64,000 bases of DNA, taken from positions 992,001-1,056,000 of the forward strand of contig NZ_WQKZ01000001.1 in assembly GCF_009755225.1 (NCBI RefSeq), given 5' to 3'. The notes under the pieces are model-generated. The model was not told the DNA's origin. It searched no databases and saw nothing but the letters and a program-made list of their open reading frames with translations. The translations under genes and the position numbers were made by a program. This DNA comes from Hymenobacter ginkgonis (GTDB taxonomy: Bacteria; Bacteroidota; Bacteroidia; Cytophagales; Hymenobacteraceae). The number at the start of each line of letters is the position of its first letter. Within the stretch, counting starts at the first letter, position 1. Below, piece by piece: positions 9,145 through 18,860 of this stretch.

Positions 9145-11493
9145 ATGCAAAAACACGTGTACCCGTTTGGGCTCTGGCTGCTGGTGCTGCTCTGGCTAGC
9201 CCAGCAGCCGGCGCTCGCCCAAACGCGCATCACGCTCAGTGGCACCGTGCAAGACGCGACCTCGGGCGAAAACCTTACTGGCGCTACCGTGCGGGTGCGC
9301 GAGCTGCCCGGCGTGGGCACGGGCGCCAATGCCTACGGCTTCTACACGCTTACAGTGCCGGCCGGTACTTACACGCTGGAAGCCAGCTTTGTAGGCTACG
9401 CCACCCAAACGCGGGCGCTGACGGCGAGCGCCAGCCAGCGCCTCGACTTCCGGCTAAAACCGGGGGGTAGCGAGCTGAACGAAGTGGTGGTGACGGGCCG
9501 CAGCACCGACGCCACCCTCAGCAAAGCCCAGATGGGCGTCGAGACCCTGGACCTGCGGCAAATAGCCAAAGTGCCGGTGCTTTTCGGCGAAAAAGACGTG
9601 ATAAAAACGCTGACCTTGCTGCCGGGCATCAAGTCGGCGGGGGAGGGTAGCAGCGGCTTTTCGGTGCGCGGCGGGGCCGTAGACCAGAACCTGATTTTGC
9701 TCGATGAGGCGCCCGTATACAACGCCTCGCACTTGCTGGGTTTTTTCTCGACTTTCAACTCCGACGCCATCAAGGACCTGACCGTGTTTAAGGGCGGCAT
9801 GCCGGCGCAGTACGGCGGCCGGCTGTCGTCGGTGGTCGATATTAAGATGAAAGACGGCAACAACCAGCAGCTGCACGGCAGCGGCGGCATCGGCCTCATT
9901 GCCTCGCGCCTGGCCCTGGAAGGCCCCATTACCAAGGACAAAGGCTCGTTTCTGGTGACGGCCCGGCGCACCTACGCCGACTTGTTTCTCAAGCTGTCCA
10001 AAAACGAAACGACCAAGAATTCCAGCCTGTATTTCTACGACGTAAACGCCAAGGCCAACTACGTGCTGAGCGACCGCAACCGGCTCTATTTCAGTGCCTA
10101 CTTGGGGCGCGATGCCCTGGGGCTGGCCAATACCTTCGGCCAGTACTACGGCAACAAAACGGCCACGTTGCGCCTCAACCACTTGTTCAGCGACCGGGTG
10201 TTTTCGAATACTTCGCTCATTTTCAGCAAGTACGATTACGAGATTGACATCACGTCGAACGCCCAAAACTTCGTTATCAAGTCTAAAATTCAGGACCTGA
10301 ACCTGAAGCAGGATTTTGAGTTTACACCCAGCGCTACCCAGACGCTGCGCTTTGGGGCGCAGGCCATTTACCACACCATCACGCCGGGCTACGTCACGGC
10401 CGACGCCGGCTCGTCGGTGAATGGCACGGCCGATAAAACCAATTATTCGCTCGAAACGGCGGCCTACGTTTCGCACGAGTGGCAGGCCGCGCCGCGCCTC
10501 AACTTCACTACTGGTTTGCGGCTATCGGGCTTTAGCTTGCTGGGCCCCGGCACTTACTCTACCTACGCCACCGATGGCACCGTGCTGGCCGGCACCACCT
10601 ACGGCAAGGGCGAATTTTTGAAAACCTACGTGCGCCTGGAGCCGCGCTTCGCTGCCAGCTTCCAGCTCAACGAGGCCAGTTCGCTCAAGGCCGGCTACGC
10701 CCGCAATGTGCAAAACCTGCACCTGCTCAGCAACAGCAGCACCTCGCTGCCCACCGACCTCTACGTGCCCACTACGTTCAACGTGAAGCCCGAAACCTCC
10801 GACCAGGTGTCGGCGGGCTACTACCGCACGCTGGGCCAGGACAAGACGTACTCGCTGACAGTCGAAACCTATTACAAGGCGCTGAACAACCAGATTGACT
10901 ACCGCGACGGTACCCAGCTGCGCGGCAATTTCGACGTGGAAGCTAGCCTGCTCTACGGCATCGGCCGGGCCTACGGCATCGAGTTTTTGGTGCGCAAAGA
11001 CGTGGGCCGCTTTACGGGTTGGCTGGGCTACACGCTGAGCAAATCGGAGCGGCAGTTTGCCGAGATTAACGGCGGAACCTGGTTTAATGCCCGCCAGGAC
11101 CGGCCCAACGACCTTTCCATTGTGGCTATTTACCAGCTCAACTCAAAGTGGAGCTTCTCGGGCACTTTCCTGGCAAGTACTGGCAACGCCGTGACGTACC
11201 CGGTGGGTAAGTATATGGTAGCGGGCCAGGTGGTTAGCCTCTACGGCCAGCGCAACGCCGACCGCCTACCCGGCTACCGCCGCCTCGACTTGGGCGCCAC
11301 CTACGAGAAGCCCCACCAGGAGGGCCACCGCTTCCACAGCAGCTGGTCGTTTTCGGTCTACAACGCGCTGGGCCGCGAAAACCCTTATAGCATCCGCTTC
11401 CAGGCCGACCCCAACGACGCGACGCGTACCCAGGCGGTGCAAACGGCGCTGTTCCGCACCATTCCGTCGGCTACTTATAATTTCAGCTTTTAA
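9145..11493 (+). CDS. TonB-dependent outer-membrane receptor with carboxypeptidase-regulatory-like domain
   Basis: A 782-residue protein: signal peptide (cleavage after ALA, about residue 23), a beta-sandwich CarboxypepD_reg-like domain (about 25-110, SGTVQDATSGENLTGATV), a plug domain containing GFSVRGGAVDQNLILLDEAP, then a beta-barrel ending in an aromatic residue (TYNFSF). It imports a large or scarce ligand across the outer membrane using TonB energy. The downstream DUF4249 lipoprotein starts 3 bp after its stop, a pairing common in Bacteroidota. The start at 9145 places the signal peptide at the N-terminus. The ligand is unknown; there is no SusD homologue, so it is not a classical polysaccharide utilisation pair. 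Confidence 0.92.
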   Translation: MQKHVYPFGLWLLVLLWLAQQPALAQTRITLSGTVQDATSGENLTGATVRVRELPGVGTGANAYGFYTLTVPAGTYTLEASFVGYATQTRALTASASQRLDFRLKPGGSELNEVVVTGRSTDATLSKAQMGVETLDLRQIAKVPVLFGEKDVIKTLTLLPGIKSAGEGSSGFSVRGGAVDQNLILLDEAPVYNASHLLGFFSTFNSDAIKDLTVFKGGMPAQYGGRLSSVVDIKMKDGNNQQLHGSGGIGLIASRLALEGPITKDKGSFLVTARRTYADLFLKLSKNETTKNSSLYFYDVNAKANYVLSDRNRLYFSAYLGRDALGLANTFGQYYGNKTATLRLNHLFSDRVFSNTSLIFSKYDYEIDITSNAQNFVIKSKIQDLNLKQDFEFTPSATQTLRFGAQAIYHTITPGYVTADAGSSVNGTADKTNYSLETAAYVSHEWQAAPRLNFTTGLRLSGFSLLGPGTYSTYATDGTVLAGTTYGKGEFLKTYVRLEPRFAASFQLNEASSLKAGYARNVQNLHLLSNSSTSLPTDLYVPTTFNVKPETSDQVSAGYYRTLGQDKTYSLTVETYYKALNNQIDYRDGTQLRGNFDVEASLLYGIGRAYGIEFLVRKDVGRFTGWLGYTLSKSERQFAEINGGTWFNARQDRPNDLSIVAIYQLNSKWSFSGTFLASTGNAVTYPVGKYMVAGQVVSLYGQRNADRLPGYRRLDLGATYEKPHQEGHRFHSSWSFSVYNALGRENPYSIRFQADPNDATRTQAVQTALFRTIPSATYNFSF

Positions 11494-11496
11494 GCC

Positions 11497-12342
11497 ATGC
11501 GGCAATTACTCCATAAGCTCTCTACCAAGCTGCTGGCTCCGGCTGCCGTGGCCCTGCTGCTAGCCGGCACCGGCTGCGAAAAAGTAGTCAACCTCGACCT
11601 CAAGACTTCCACCGCGCAGCTCGTCATCGAAGCCAACTTGGTGGACGATGGCCTACCCTGCCAGGTGAGCCTGAGCATGTCGACTAACTACACCGATACC
11701 AATGCGTTTGCGCCCGTAAGTGGCGCCGTTATCACCCTTGCCGACAACGCGGGCGGCCTCGAAACGCTGCGCGAAACGGCTACCCCCGGCCAGTACGTAG
11801 GAGCCACTATCAGGGGCGTATCGGGCCATGCCTACACGCTGCGGGTCGAAACCGGCGGCACGGCCTACGTAGCCGTTTCGACGCTGCCCGCCCCCGTGGT
11901 GCCCTTCGAGAAACTGAGCACCCAGCTTAGCGTGCTGGGCACCAAAAATATTCAGGCGGTGGTAGACTACACTGACCCGGCCGGGCTGGGCAATAGCTAC
12001 GTGTTTCGGCAGTACCGCAACGGCCGCCTCAACAACACCATTTTTCCGCAAAACGACCAGTTCACCGACGGTAACCACGTCAGCCTAACCCTGCGCACCC
12101 GCGGTGGGGGTAGCGACGACCCCAACGACCTGAACAAGCTCGTATCGGGCGACAGCCTGCGGGTGGAGATGCAGAACGTGGACCCCGGCGCCTACGAATA
12201 TTTCCGCACCCTGAGCCTGATTTTAACTACCAACGCGGCCCCCAGCACCACGCCCGCTAACCCCAAATCGAATTTTTCGGGCGGGGCGCTGGGCTATTTC
12301 AACGCCCACTCGCGCCGCGTGCGCACCATAAAGGTGCCGTAG
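11497..12342 (+). CDS. DUF4249 family lipoprotein
   Basis: A 281-residue lipoprotein with signal peptide and lipobox LAGTGC (about residues 22-27), followed by EKVVNLDL and QLVIEANLVDDG, which are typical of DUF4249 proteins. These are consistently encoded next to TonB receptors in Bacteroidota and may act as surface partners, but no biochemical role is established. The start lies 3 bp after the receptor stop, so the two are co-transcribed. The C-terminus has FSGGALGYFNAHSRR, also a family feature. Confidence 0.85.
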   Translation: MRQLLHKLSTKLLAPAAVALLLAGTGCEKVVNLDLKTSTAQLVIEANLVDDGLPCQVSLSMSTNYTDTNAFAPVSGAVITLADNAGGLETLRETATPGQYVGATIRGVSGHAYTLRVETGGTAYVAVSTLPAPVVPFEKLSTQLSVLGTKNIQAVVDYTDPAGLGNSYVFRQYRNGRLNNTIFPQNDQFTDGNHVSLTLRTRGGGSDDPNDLNKLVSGDSLRVEMQNVDPGAYEYFRTLSLILTTNAAPSTTPANPKSNFSGGALGYFNAHSRRVRTIKVP

Positions 12343-12510
12343 GGGGGTAGGGCAGGCGGAAAGTCAGGCTCGCGGCGGCGGCCAGCCGGGCGAATGGCTA
12401 CCAGTGGCGGCACGGCCAACCGCGCTTACTTTTAGCGCTGGCTAGCTCCTATAGCAGCTAGCGGCCCGGCAATTTTTACCGTTGGCTGGTTACTCTTTTC
12501 CCACCTCCCT

Positions 12511-13296
12511 ATGAAAAAACTTCTTATTCTGCTGCTCGTAACCTCCTTGGGCTTCGGCTTCCTCAGCGGGCGCGCCGCCAGCCCGGCCGCCGAGCGGCCC
12601 ACGTATTTTGAGCTAAAGGTGTACCACCTGAAAACGGCTCGGCAGGAAGCCCTCATCGACAGCTTCTTGCAGCGGCAATACCTGCCGGCGCTGCACGCCG
12701 CGGGCCTGCCTACCATCGGCGTTTTCAAGCCGCTTGGCAACGACACCACGGCCGACCGCCGAGTCTACGTCTTTGTCCCCTTCACGTCCCTCAAGCAATG
12801 GGAAAAGGTGGAAAAAGAAACCACGACCAAGCTGCTGGCCAGCGGCGGCGCGTACGTAGATGCTGCCTACACTACCCCCGCCTACGGCCGCAAGGAGGCC
12901 ATTTTTCTCAAGGCGTTTGAGGCGATGACTGGGCTGGCCGCCCCCAAGCTGACGACCCCCAAAAGCGAACGGGTGTATGAACTGCGCAGCTACGAAGGCG
13001 CCAGCGAGAAAATATTTCGCAACAAGGTGCAGATGTTCAACGCTGGCGGCGAAATCAAACTGTTCGACCGCCTTGGGTTCAACGGTATTTTCTACGGCGA
13101 GGTCTTGTTCGGCTCCAAAACGCCTAACCTGATGTATATGACGTCGTTCGAGAACATGGTGGCGCGCGATGCCCACTGGAAAACGTTCGGCAGCGACCCC
13201 GAGTGGAAGGCCCTGTCGGCCCGGCCCGAACACCAGCACAACGTGTCGCATATCGACATCACCTTCCTGTGCCCTACCCCCTACTCCGACCTGTAG
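12511..13296 (+). CDS. Exported NIPSNAP-family protein
   Basis: A 261-residue protein with an N-terminal signal sequence (MKKLLILLLVTSLGFGFL, cleavage near residue 24-30) and two ferredoxin-like NIPSNAP repeats: one starting FELKVYHLKTARQEALIDSF and one starting YELRSYEGASEKIFRNKVQMF. NIPSNAP domains are dimeric alpha/beta-barrel folds with no generally known reaction. It sits 168 bp after the DUF4249 gene and ends 17 bp before a convergent VOC gene. Export is unusual relative to mitochondrial NIPSNAPs but common for Bacteroidota homologues. Confidence 0.85.
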   Translation: MKKLLILLLVTSLGFGFLSGRAASPAAERPTYFELKVYHLKTARQEALIDSFLQRQYLPALHAAGLPTIGVFKPLGNDTTADRRVYVFVPFTSLKQWEKVEKETTTKLLASGGAYVDAAYTTPAYGRKEAIFLKAFEAMTGLAAPKLTTPKSERVYELRSYEGASEKIFRNKVQMFNAGGEIKLFDRLGFNGIFYGEVLFGSKTPNLMYMTSFENMVARDAHWKTFGSDPEWKALSARPEHQHNVSHIDITFLCPTPYSDL

Positions 13297-13312
13297 GGGG
13301 TAGGGCCAGCCC

Positions 13313-13768
13313 TTAAAACTTGTCGTCGTTGACTTCAAGCCAGAAGCCATCCGGGTCCTGCAAGTAAATCTGCTTCACCCCGTCGGGGCGGGGAGTGGTC
13401 TTCCGCGCCTCACTTATCCAGTTGCCGTAGCGCACGTTGAGCTTGTCGAGGTGCGCCATGAACTTGGCCAGGTCCGGCACGCTGAAGGCTATGTGGGTGT
13501 TGATGTCGTGCTCCTGCGCCTTATTGCCCTGAATGATATGTAGTTGGCTGTGTGGCCCAATGCGCAGCCACACGTGCCGGCCATCGTGGAAAGGCTCCGG
13601 AACCTCGGCCAGCAGCAGCACATTTTTGTAGAAATCGCTACTCTTTTGCAAGTCAACTACATACAAAGCAATGTGGTTGAGGGCCGTGGGGCCTTGCGCC
13701 AAAGCCTGCCTGGCAGGTATCAACGCTAATAAAATTGCTAGCAGGCAGCAGGAGAGAAGCTTGCGCAT
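13313..13768 (-). CDS. Exported VOC-family (glyoxalase/dioxygenase-like) protein
   Basis: A 151-residue protein with signal peptide (cleavage after ALA, about residue 24). The rest is a single vicinal-oxygen-chelate domain: LNHIALYVVDLQKSSDFY, LHIIQG, THIAFSVPDL and QIYLQDPDGFWLEVND. Possible metal ligands are His32 in NHIALYV, His in THIAF and the Glu in WLEVND. VOC proteins cover glyoxalase, dioxygenase and resistance functions, and the sequence does not separate these. Periplasmic location follows from the signal peptide. Confidence 0.83.
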   Translation of the reverse strand: MRKLLSCCLLAILLALIPARQALAQGPTALNHIALYVVDLQKSSDFYKNVLLLAEVPEPFHDGRHVWLRIGPHSQLHIIQGNKAQEHDINTHIAFSVPDLAKFMAHLDKLNVRYGNWISEARKTTPRPDGVKQIYLQDPDGFWLEVNDDKF

Positions 13769-13984
13769 AAAGCGAGGGGTAGGAAAAGGTGGGAATTAGG
13801 TGGCCCAAAGCTAAGCGTAATCTCCGTGCGCCCAACGGCTGGTAGTGCTCCTAAGCTGCTTTCGTGCTCCTGCACCTAGGCCTGCCGGAGGCGCCGCCCA
13901 AAAAATCTGCGGCGGGCGGTGCTACTTTCGGCGCGCCATTCATGGTGAGTGGCAATAACTTACCTGCCCTTTATTCCCACCCAC

Positions 13985-14920
13985 ATGTCAGTTTCGCGTC
14001 GCCTTTTCCTGAAGAATACGGCTGCCTTGGCCGCTACCGCCGCCCTGGCGCCACAACTGGTGGCGCAGGCCTTGGCCGAAAAGCCGTTCTTCGAAATTTC
14101 CCTGGCCGAATGGTCGCTGCACAAAGCCTTATTCGGGAATAAAATGACCAACCTGGATTTCCCGGTTCGGGCAAAGAAAGAATTTGGTATCAGTGTGGTA
14201 GAGTATGTCAACCAGTTCTTTAAGGACAAAGCAGAAGATAAAAAATACCTAAATGAGCTGCTGTTGCGCTGCCACGACAACGGCGTGCGCAACCACCTCA
14301 TCATGGTTGATGGGGAAGGCGACCTCGGCACGCCCGACGCTGCCGACCGGCAAAAAGCCATCGAAAACCACTACAAATGGGTCGATGCCGCGCACTACCT
14401 GGGCTGCACCACTATCCGGGTCAATGCCTTTGGCAAAGGCACGGCCCAGGAGGTGCAAAAAGCGGCCGCCGAGGGCCTAAGCCGGCTCAGCGAATATGCC
14501 CAAAAAGCTAACCTCAACGTGATAGTCGAAAACCACGGCAGCTATACTTCCGATGGCAAGTGGCTGCTGGGCACCATTCGGCAGGTGGCCCGGCCCAACG
14601 TGGGGATTCTGCCCGATTTTGGCAACTTCTGCGTCCGCCGCGATACCGGCGAACTTTACCAAGGCAAGTGCCTCGAAGAATACGATAAGTACGTGGCCGT
14701 CAAAGAGTGGATGCCCGTAGCCAAGGGCGTGAGCGCTAAAACGTTCGACTTCGACGCGGCCGGCAACTGCGTCGAAACCGACTACCCCCGGATGTTCGCC
14801 ATCATCAAGGCTTCGGGCTTCAAGGGCTTCGTCGGCATCGAGTACGAGGGCGAAAAGCTGAGCGAAGAAGACGGCATCCGCAAAACCAAAGCCCTGCTGG
14901 AGAAGGTGGCGCGCGGGTAA
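13985..14920 (+). CDS. TAT-exported sugar phosphate isomerase/epimerase-like TIM-barrel protein
   Basis: A 311-residue xylose-isomerase-like TIM barrel (AP endonuclease family 2 fold). The N-terminus MSVSRRLFLKNTAALAATAA is a twin-arginine signal (SRRLFLK), so the folded protein is exported. Barrel elements with likely metal ligands: NVIVENHGSYTSDG, VGILPDFGNFC and GFVGIEYEGE. Related proteins isomerise or epimerise sugars or oxidised sugars such as 3-keto sugars in Bacteroidota; the substrate is not evident. The start at 13985 is chosen because the TAT motif then sits at the N-terminus. Confidence 0.85.
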   Translation: MSVSRRLFLKNTAALAATAALAPQLVAQALAEKPFFEISLAEWSLHKALFGNKMTNLDFPVRAKKEFGISVVEYVNQFFKDKAEDKKYLNELLLRCHDNGVRNHLIMVDGEGDLGTPDAADRQKAIENHYKWVDAAHYLGCTTIRVNAFGKGTAQEVQKAAAEGLSRLSEYAQKANLNVIVENHGSYTSDGKWLLGTIRQVARPNVGILPDFGNFCVRRDTGELYQGKCLEEYDKYVAVKEWMPVAKGVSAKTFDFDAAGNCVETDYPRMFAIIKASGFKGFVGIEYEGEKLSEEDGIRKTKALLEKVARG

Positions 14921-14935
14921 AGCCTAGGCCGTTCC

Positions 14936-16411
14936 CTACCCCTCGGCCACAATCGCCAGCGCCAGGTCGGCCCCCACGGCTGGCAAGTCGATGCGCAACG
15001 GCTCGGCCCCGGCTTGCACCAGTAAGTGCCCACCCGCAGTGCCCGCCACCGTGTTCCAGAGGTGCACGCGGTAGGCGCCGGGGGCCAGCCCCGGCAGCGT
15101 GAGCTGGATGGCTCGGGGGGGTAGGGCGCGGCGCCGGGTACTATTGCGCGTCGTGGGGCGGTCCTGCCGCAGAAGCCACACGACGGCCTGCCGGGTATCG
15201 CCGCAGGCAAACGCGGCGAAAGCCGGGGAAGAAATTGCCACTTCGTGGCTAAGATTGCGGCGCTGAAAATGCTTCCAGTCAAGCAGTTCAGTAAAAGCTG
15301 CCAGGCTGCGCTGCGCGGCGCGCATGCCGTGGGTAAGGACGTGCGGCTGGCGATAGGGCCAGCGCAGCCCGCCGCCCGCTCCGCCCGAGGCGAGGTGGGC
15401 CCACTGCATGTGGCGAAAATATTCGTCGTCAAACGCTTCGGGCAGCGTGCGGTGCCGGTTATTAAACGTGTAAATAGGCCCGTGCTCACTGTCGAAAAAC
15501 GGCCGGGCCGCCGGCAACTGCGCCAAGGCTTCGCGCACCAGCGCCCCGGTGGCCCGCGCCGGGCCCAGCGTGTCCTTCGGATTGTTGATGGTAGCGGCCT
15601 CGTAAAAATGCGTCGTGGCAAAATCCAGCTGCGGGTGCTGGAAGACGACCTCCGCCACGGTGGGGTAGTGCCCCAGCACCGGCCCGAAAACCGACACCGT
15701 TTGCAGGTGGGTGCGGCCAAAGCAGCGCAGCTCCACGGCCCGCACGTGCGCGCTGAGGTCGCTGATAAATTCGGTTAACGCCTCGGGGCGCTTGCCGGCG
15801 TGGGCGGGGTCGATTTCATTCCATAAGTCCCAGGCAAACAGCGCCCCGCTGCTGCCCCAGCGCTCGGCCGCAAAGCTCAGCCGGTCTTTGATGGCCTGCC
15901 GCATGCGGGGGCAGCTCAGCCACTGCGACCGGCGGGTGCCGGGCCCACCCTGGGCCCGGCTGTAGGGGTGGTAGCGCCAGCGGCGCGCCATCCAAAACGT
16001 ATCGTAGGGGGTAAGGAGCACCCGCAAGCCGTAGCGCGCGCACAAGGCAAACAGGTCGTCCCAGAAGCGCACCATATTCGGCTGAAACCGGCCGACGGGC
16101 CGCTCCAAGTAGCGGTGCTCGGTTTGGCAATATTCCAGCATCAGGCGCAGGCACGTAACGCCGTGCGCAGCCAGCCAAGCCAAATGCCCTTCTACGGCCG
16201 CCACGTTGCGGCGGCAAAACAGCCCCGCTAGGTCGGGCCAGGTAAGGGCGTCGTTCTGCCCGATGGGCGTCCAATTCTGCCCGGTTTCGGTGACGAAGTA
16301 CGGCGCCGCAGGGGCCAGCTCAATCCAGGGGTAGGCCGGCGAAGCAGGGGTAGGGAATAGCGGAGAATCAGCCAACGGAAAACACGAGGAGGACGTATGC
16401 GGTGCCCTCAA
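14936..16411 (-). CDS. GH5-like (cellulase superfamily) glycoside hydrolase
   Basis: A 491-residue clan GH-A TIM barrel. The probable acid/base Glu is in FAWDLWNEIDP and the probable nucleophile in RPFFDSEHGP; the intermediate ATTHFYEA also fits. A C-terminal beta-sandwich-like region of about 100 residues follows (FAACGDTRQAVVWLLR, ending VGADLALAIVAEG). No signal peptide is visible from the first ATG. The open frame begins at 16411, inside the 3' end of the upstream acetyltransferase gene (44-bp overlap); a non-ATG start inside it is possible. The polysaccharide target is unknown. Confidence 0.8.
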   Translation of the reverse strand: MRAPHTSSSCFPLADSPLFPTPASPAYPWIELAPAAPYFVTETGQNWTPIGQNDALTWPDLAGLFCRRNVAAVEGHLAWLAAHGVTCLRLMLEYCQTEHRYLERPVGRFQPNMVRFWDDLFALCARYGLRVLLTPYDTFWMARRWRYHPYSRAQGGPGTRRSQWLSCPRMRQAIKDRLSFAAERWGSSGALFAWDLWNEIDPAHAGKRPEALTEFISDLSAHVRAVELRCFGRTHLQTVSVFGPVLGHYPTVAEVVFQHPQLDFATTHFYEAATINNPKDTLGPARATGALVREALAQLPAARPFFDSEHGPIYTFNNRHRTLPEAFDDEYFRHMQWAHLASGGAGGGLRWPYRQPHVLTHGMRAAQRSLAAFTELLDWKHFQRRNLSHEVAISSPAFAAFACGDTRQAVVWLLRQDRPTTRNSTRRRALPPRAIQLTLPGLAPGAYRVHLWNTVAGTAGGHLLVQAGAEPLRIDLPAVGADLALAIVAEG

Positions 16412-16922
16412 AAGTCAACTTGCCTACTACTTCCAGCCCGAGCTTTTGGGTATGCAGGCGCAACGAGGCGGTGTTTTCCTCGGCGATAAAGGCAATGCCT
16501 AAATCGAAACGGCCAGCCAACTCCCGCTTACTGGCCTGAAACAATTGCTGAAGCAATCCTTGCCCTCGGTATTCCTGCTTCACGACTACCGGCCCATAGA
16601 AAAACCACCGATACTGCGCTAGCGGCCGCTCCCGGTAAAATAGCCGGGGTAGTAACTGGCTGATTTCCTGCACCAAGGGCGGGTAGCGCTCGGCGGGCAG
16701 CTTAGAGTTAATAAGGAAGCCCACCAACTCTTGGCCATTATATGCTACCTGGCCCGGCACCGACGCCAGCATGGCTTGCAGGGCGGGCGCGGCGAACGAG
16801 CCCGTCAAAAAGCCGCCTTGCCGCTCGGTTTCGCTCAATTGCTGGTAAGTATACTGGTTGGCTAAGTCGGCCAACGCGGGGGCATCGGCGGCCTGGGCCA
16901 CTCGCAGCGCAAAGTCGGGCAT
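16368..16922 (-). CDS. GNAT-family N-acetyltransferase
   Basis: A 184-residue GNAT enzyme transferring an acyl group from acyl-CoA to an amine. The CoA-binding motif A is VVVKQEYRGQGLLQQLF (about residues 111-127) and motif B includes ENTASLRLHTQKLGLEVVG. The N-terminus LRVAQAADAPALADLANQY is typical of the superfamily. Its 3' end overlaps the GH5-like gene by 44 bp and it starts 12 bp after the M28 peptidase stop, so the three minus-strand genes may form one transcript. Substrate unknown. Confidence 0.87.
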   Translation of the reverse strand: MPDFALRVAQAADAPALADLANQYTYQQLSETERQGGFLTGSFAAPALQAMLASVPGQVAYNGQELVGFLINSKLPAERYPPLVQEISQLLPRLFYRERPLAQYRWFFYGPVVVKQEYRGQGLLQQLFQASKRELAGRFDLGIAFIAEENTASLRLHTQKLGLEVVGKLTFEGTAYVLLVFSVG

Positions 16923-16934
16923 AAAAAAATCAGG

Positions 16935-18665
16935 TTACTGCCCTACCCCCTGCTTCCGCGCGTTCTTAAACTCCGAGCCCGCGCGCCACTGCGGAAACGT
17001 GGTTTCGCGGGCCAGCCGCTGGCCGACGTGGAAATAAAGCTCGGCATCTTGGGCCACGCCGCTGAGGTCCCAGGCCGGGTCAACCTGGTCGGCGGGCTTG
17101 TGGTACATGCTGGTGGTGTACTCCTGGCGCTTCTGGGCGATGTAGGCCTTGCCCTGCGTGCGGCTCTCAAACCCGCCGCTGGCGTAGAGCGAAGGCACAC
17201 CCACGTGCGCAAAGCTAAAGTGGTCGGAGCGGTAGAACATGCCCGTTTCGGGCGTCTGGTCGGGCAGCAGGTAGCGGTCTTGCTCTTTGGCGGCGATGCG
17301 GGCGTAGTCCTCCAGTTCCGACTGCCCCGAGCCGATAACGGTCAGGTCCTTCATGCGGCCGTAGGGCCAAAGCATATCCATGTTGAGGTCGGCCACGGTT
17401 TTGGCCAGCGGGAAAGCCGGGTGCTGCGCATAGTAAGCCGAGCCCAGCAGGCCCTGCTCCTCGCCCGTCACGGCCAGGAATACGATGCTGCGGGCGGGCT
17501 TGGTGGGCGCATTTTTAAAGGCTTTAGCGATGCTCAGCAGGGCGGCCAAGCCCGTGCCATCGTCCACGGCGCCGTTGTAGATGGAATCGCCGGCAATAGC
17601 TTTACCCACGCCAAAGTGGTCCCAATGCGCCGAGTAAATCACGTATTCGCCAGCGTTGGTCGTGCCGGGCAACACGGCCAGCACGTTTTTAGAAGTCTGG
17701 CGGCGCAGCTTGTTTTGGAGGCTGGTACTGAGCGTGAGGCCCAGCGGGCGGGCGCGGAAACCGGGCTTATTGGTGGCGGTGTACAGCGCGTCGTAGTTCT
17801 GGCCGGCGGCAGTGAAGAGGCGTTTGGCCGCGTCGAGCGTTAGCCAGCCTTCGAGGGCGCACTTGCTGGCGCCGTGGTCGGGGGTTTGGGGGCGCAGCTT
17901 GGGGCCGAGCGCCCCGCTCAGCACCACCGACCAGGGGTAGGCGGCGGGCTGCGTGTCGTGCACGATGAGCAGGCCCGCGGCGCCGTGGCGGGCGGCCTCC
18001 TCGTATTTATAGGTCCAGCGGCCGTAGTACGTCATGGCTCGGCCCTTAAAGAGGGTCGAGTCCAGGCCCGCATTGCCGGGGTCGTTCACGAGCACCACCA
18101 CGGTTTTGCCTTTCACGTCGAGGCCAGCGTAATCGTCCCAGCCGTACTCGGGCGCTACCACGCCGTAGCCTGCAAATACCAGCGCCGAGTTGGCGACGGT
18201 CACCGTAGGCTGCTCGCGCTGGCTAAACACCACGTAGTCAGTTTTGTACTGCAAGCTCAGCTTTTGGCCTTTGCCCGTAATCTGGAGGGTAGGGGCGGGC
18301 GCTACGCTGATTTCAACCATTGGCACCGGTTGAAAGTAGCTGCCATCGGCCCCCACCGGCTGCAAGCCCAACGCTTTAAACTGCGTAGCCAAATACGTCG
18401 TAATGCGCTCCTCACCCGCCGTAAATGGCTTGCGGCCCAGCATCTCATCCGACGATACGGCCTGTAGGTAGCCGCTAATGTCGGCCGCCGTAATGGCGTC
18501 GGGCGGCGCGGCGGGGGTAGGGGCCGCGGTGGGTGCCGTGGCTGCAACGGCGGCCGCCGTAGTAGCCGTTGGTTTAGTCGATTGGCAGCTGGCGAAAGCC
18601 AGTGCCAACAACCCTACTGGCAACCGCCAAGCAGCAACAGCAGGTAAAAAAGAACCGGAAGACAT
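16935..18665 (-). CDS. M28-family zinc metallopeptidase with PA domain, lipoprotein
   Basis: A 576-residue lipoprotein: signal peptide with lipobox ALAFASC (about residue 27), an Ala/Thr/Pro linker, an inserted PA domain (about 130-290) and an M28 catalytic domain. Zinc ligands are visible: His in YSAHWDHFG, Asp in VDDGTGLAA, Glu in TGEEQGLLG, Asp in ADLNMDM and His in RSDHFSFAH. Family members are aminopeptidases or carboxypeptidases acting on exported peptides. Two ATGs (18671 and 18665) are close; 18665 gives MSSGSF. It leads a probable minus-strand transcript with the GNAT and GH5-like genes. Confidence 0.9.
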   Translation of the reverse strand: MSSGSFLPAVAAWRLPVGLLALAFASCQSTKPTATTAAAVAATAPTAAPTPAAPPDAITAADISGYLQAVSSDEMLGRKPFTAGEERITTYLATQFKALGLQPVGADGSYFQPVPMVEISVAPAPTLQITGKGQKLSLQYKTDYVVFSQREQPTVTVANSALVFAGYGVVAPEYGWDDYAGLDVKGKTVVVLVNDPGNAGLDSTLFKGRAMTYYGRWTYKYEEAARHGAAGLLIVHDTQPAAYPWSVVLSGALGPKLRPQTPDHGASKCALEGWLTLDAAKRLFTAAGQNYDALYTATNKPGFRARPLGLTLSTSLQNKLRRQTSKNVLAVLPGTTNAGEYVIYSAHWDHFGVGKAIAGDSIYNGAVDDGTGLAALLSIAKAFKNAPTKPARSIVFLAVTGEEQGLLGSAYYAQHPAFPLAKTVADLNMDMLWPYGRMKDLTVIGSGQSELEDYARIAAKEQDRYLLPDQTPETGMFYRSDHFSFAHVGVPSLYASGGFESRTQGKAYIAQKRQEYTTSMYHKPADQVDPAWDLSGVAQDAELYFHVGQRLARETTFPQWRAGSEFKNARKQGVGQ

Positions 18666-18860
18666 ACGCATTGAGCTAGCGGGAAAGAACCCCATTCGTA
18701 ACCATTTACTGGCTCAAGGTACTCGCTAAGCACATAACCAAGCTCGGTTTGTGTGGGCGCCGAGTAAGCAGTTTAGGTAATGGCCGCGTGCTAGGCCGAG
18801 CCATTAGCACGCGCTACCAGCCGCTACGGGCAACTGCTAGCTATGCGGGTGGCAGACCCG

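Noticed and set aside
18785..18813. 9-bp hairpin cgcgtgcta/tagcacgcg downstream of the YeiH-like gene.
   Set aside because: No T run and only moderate stem length; could be a weak terminator but not convincing.
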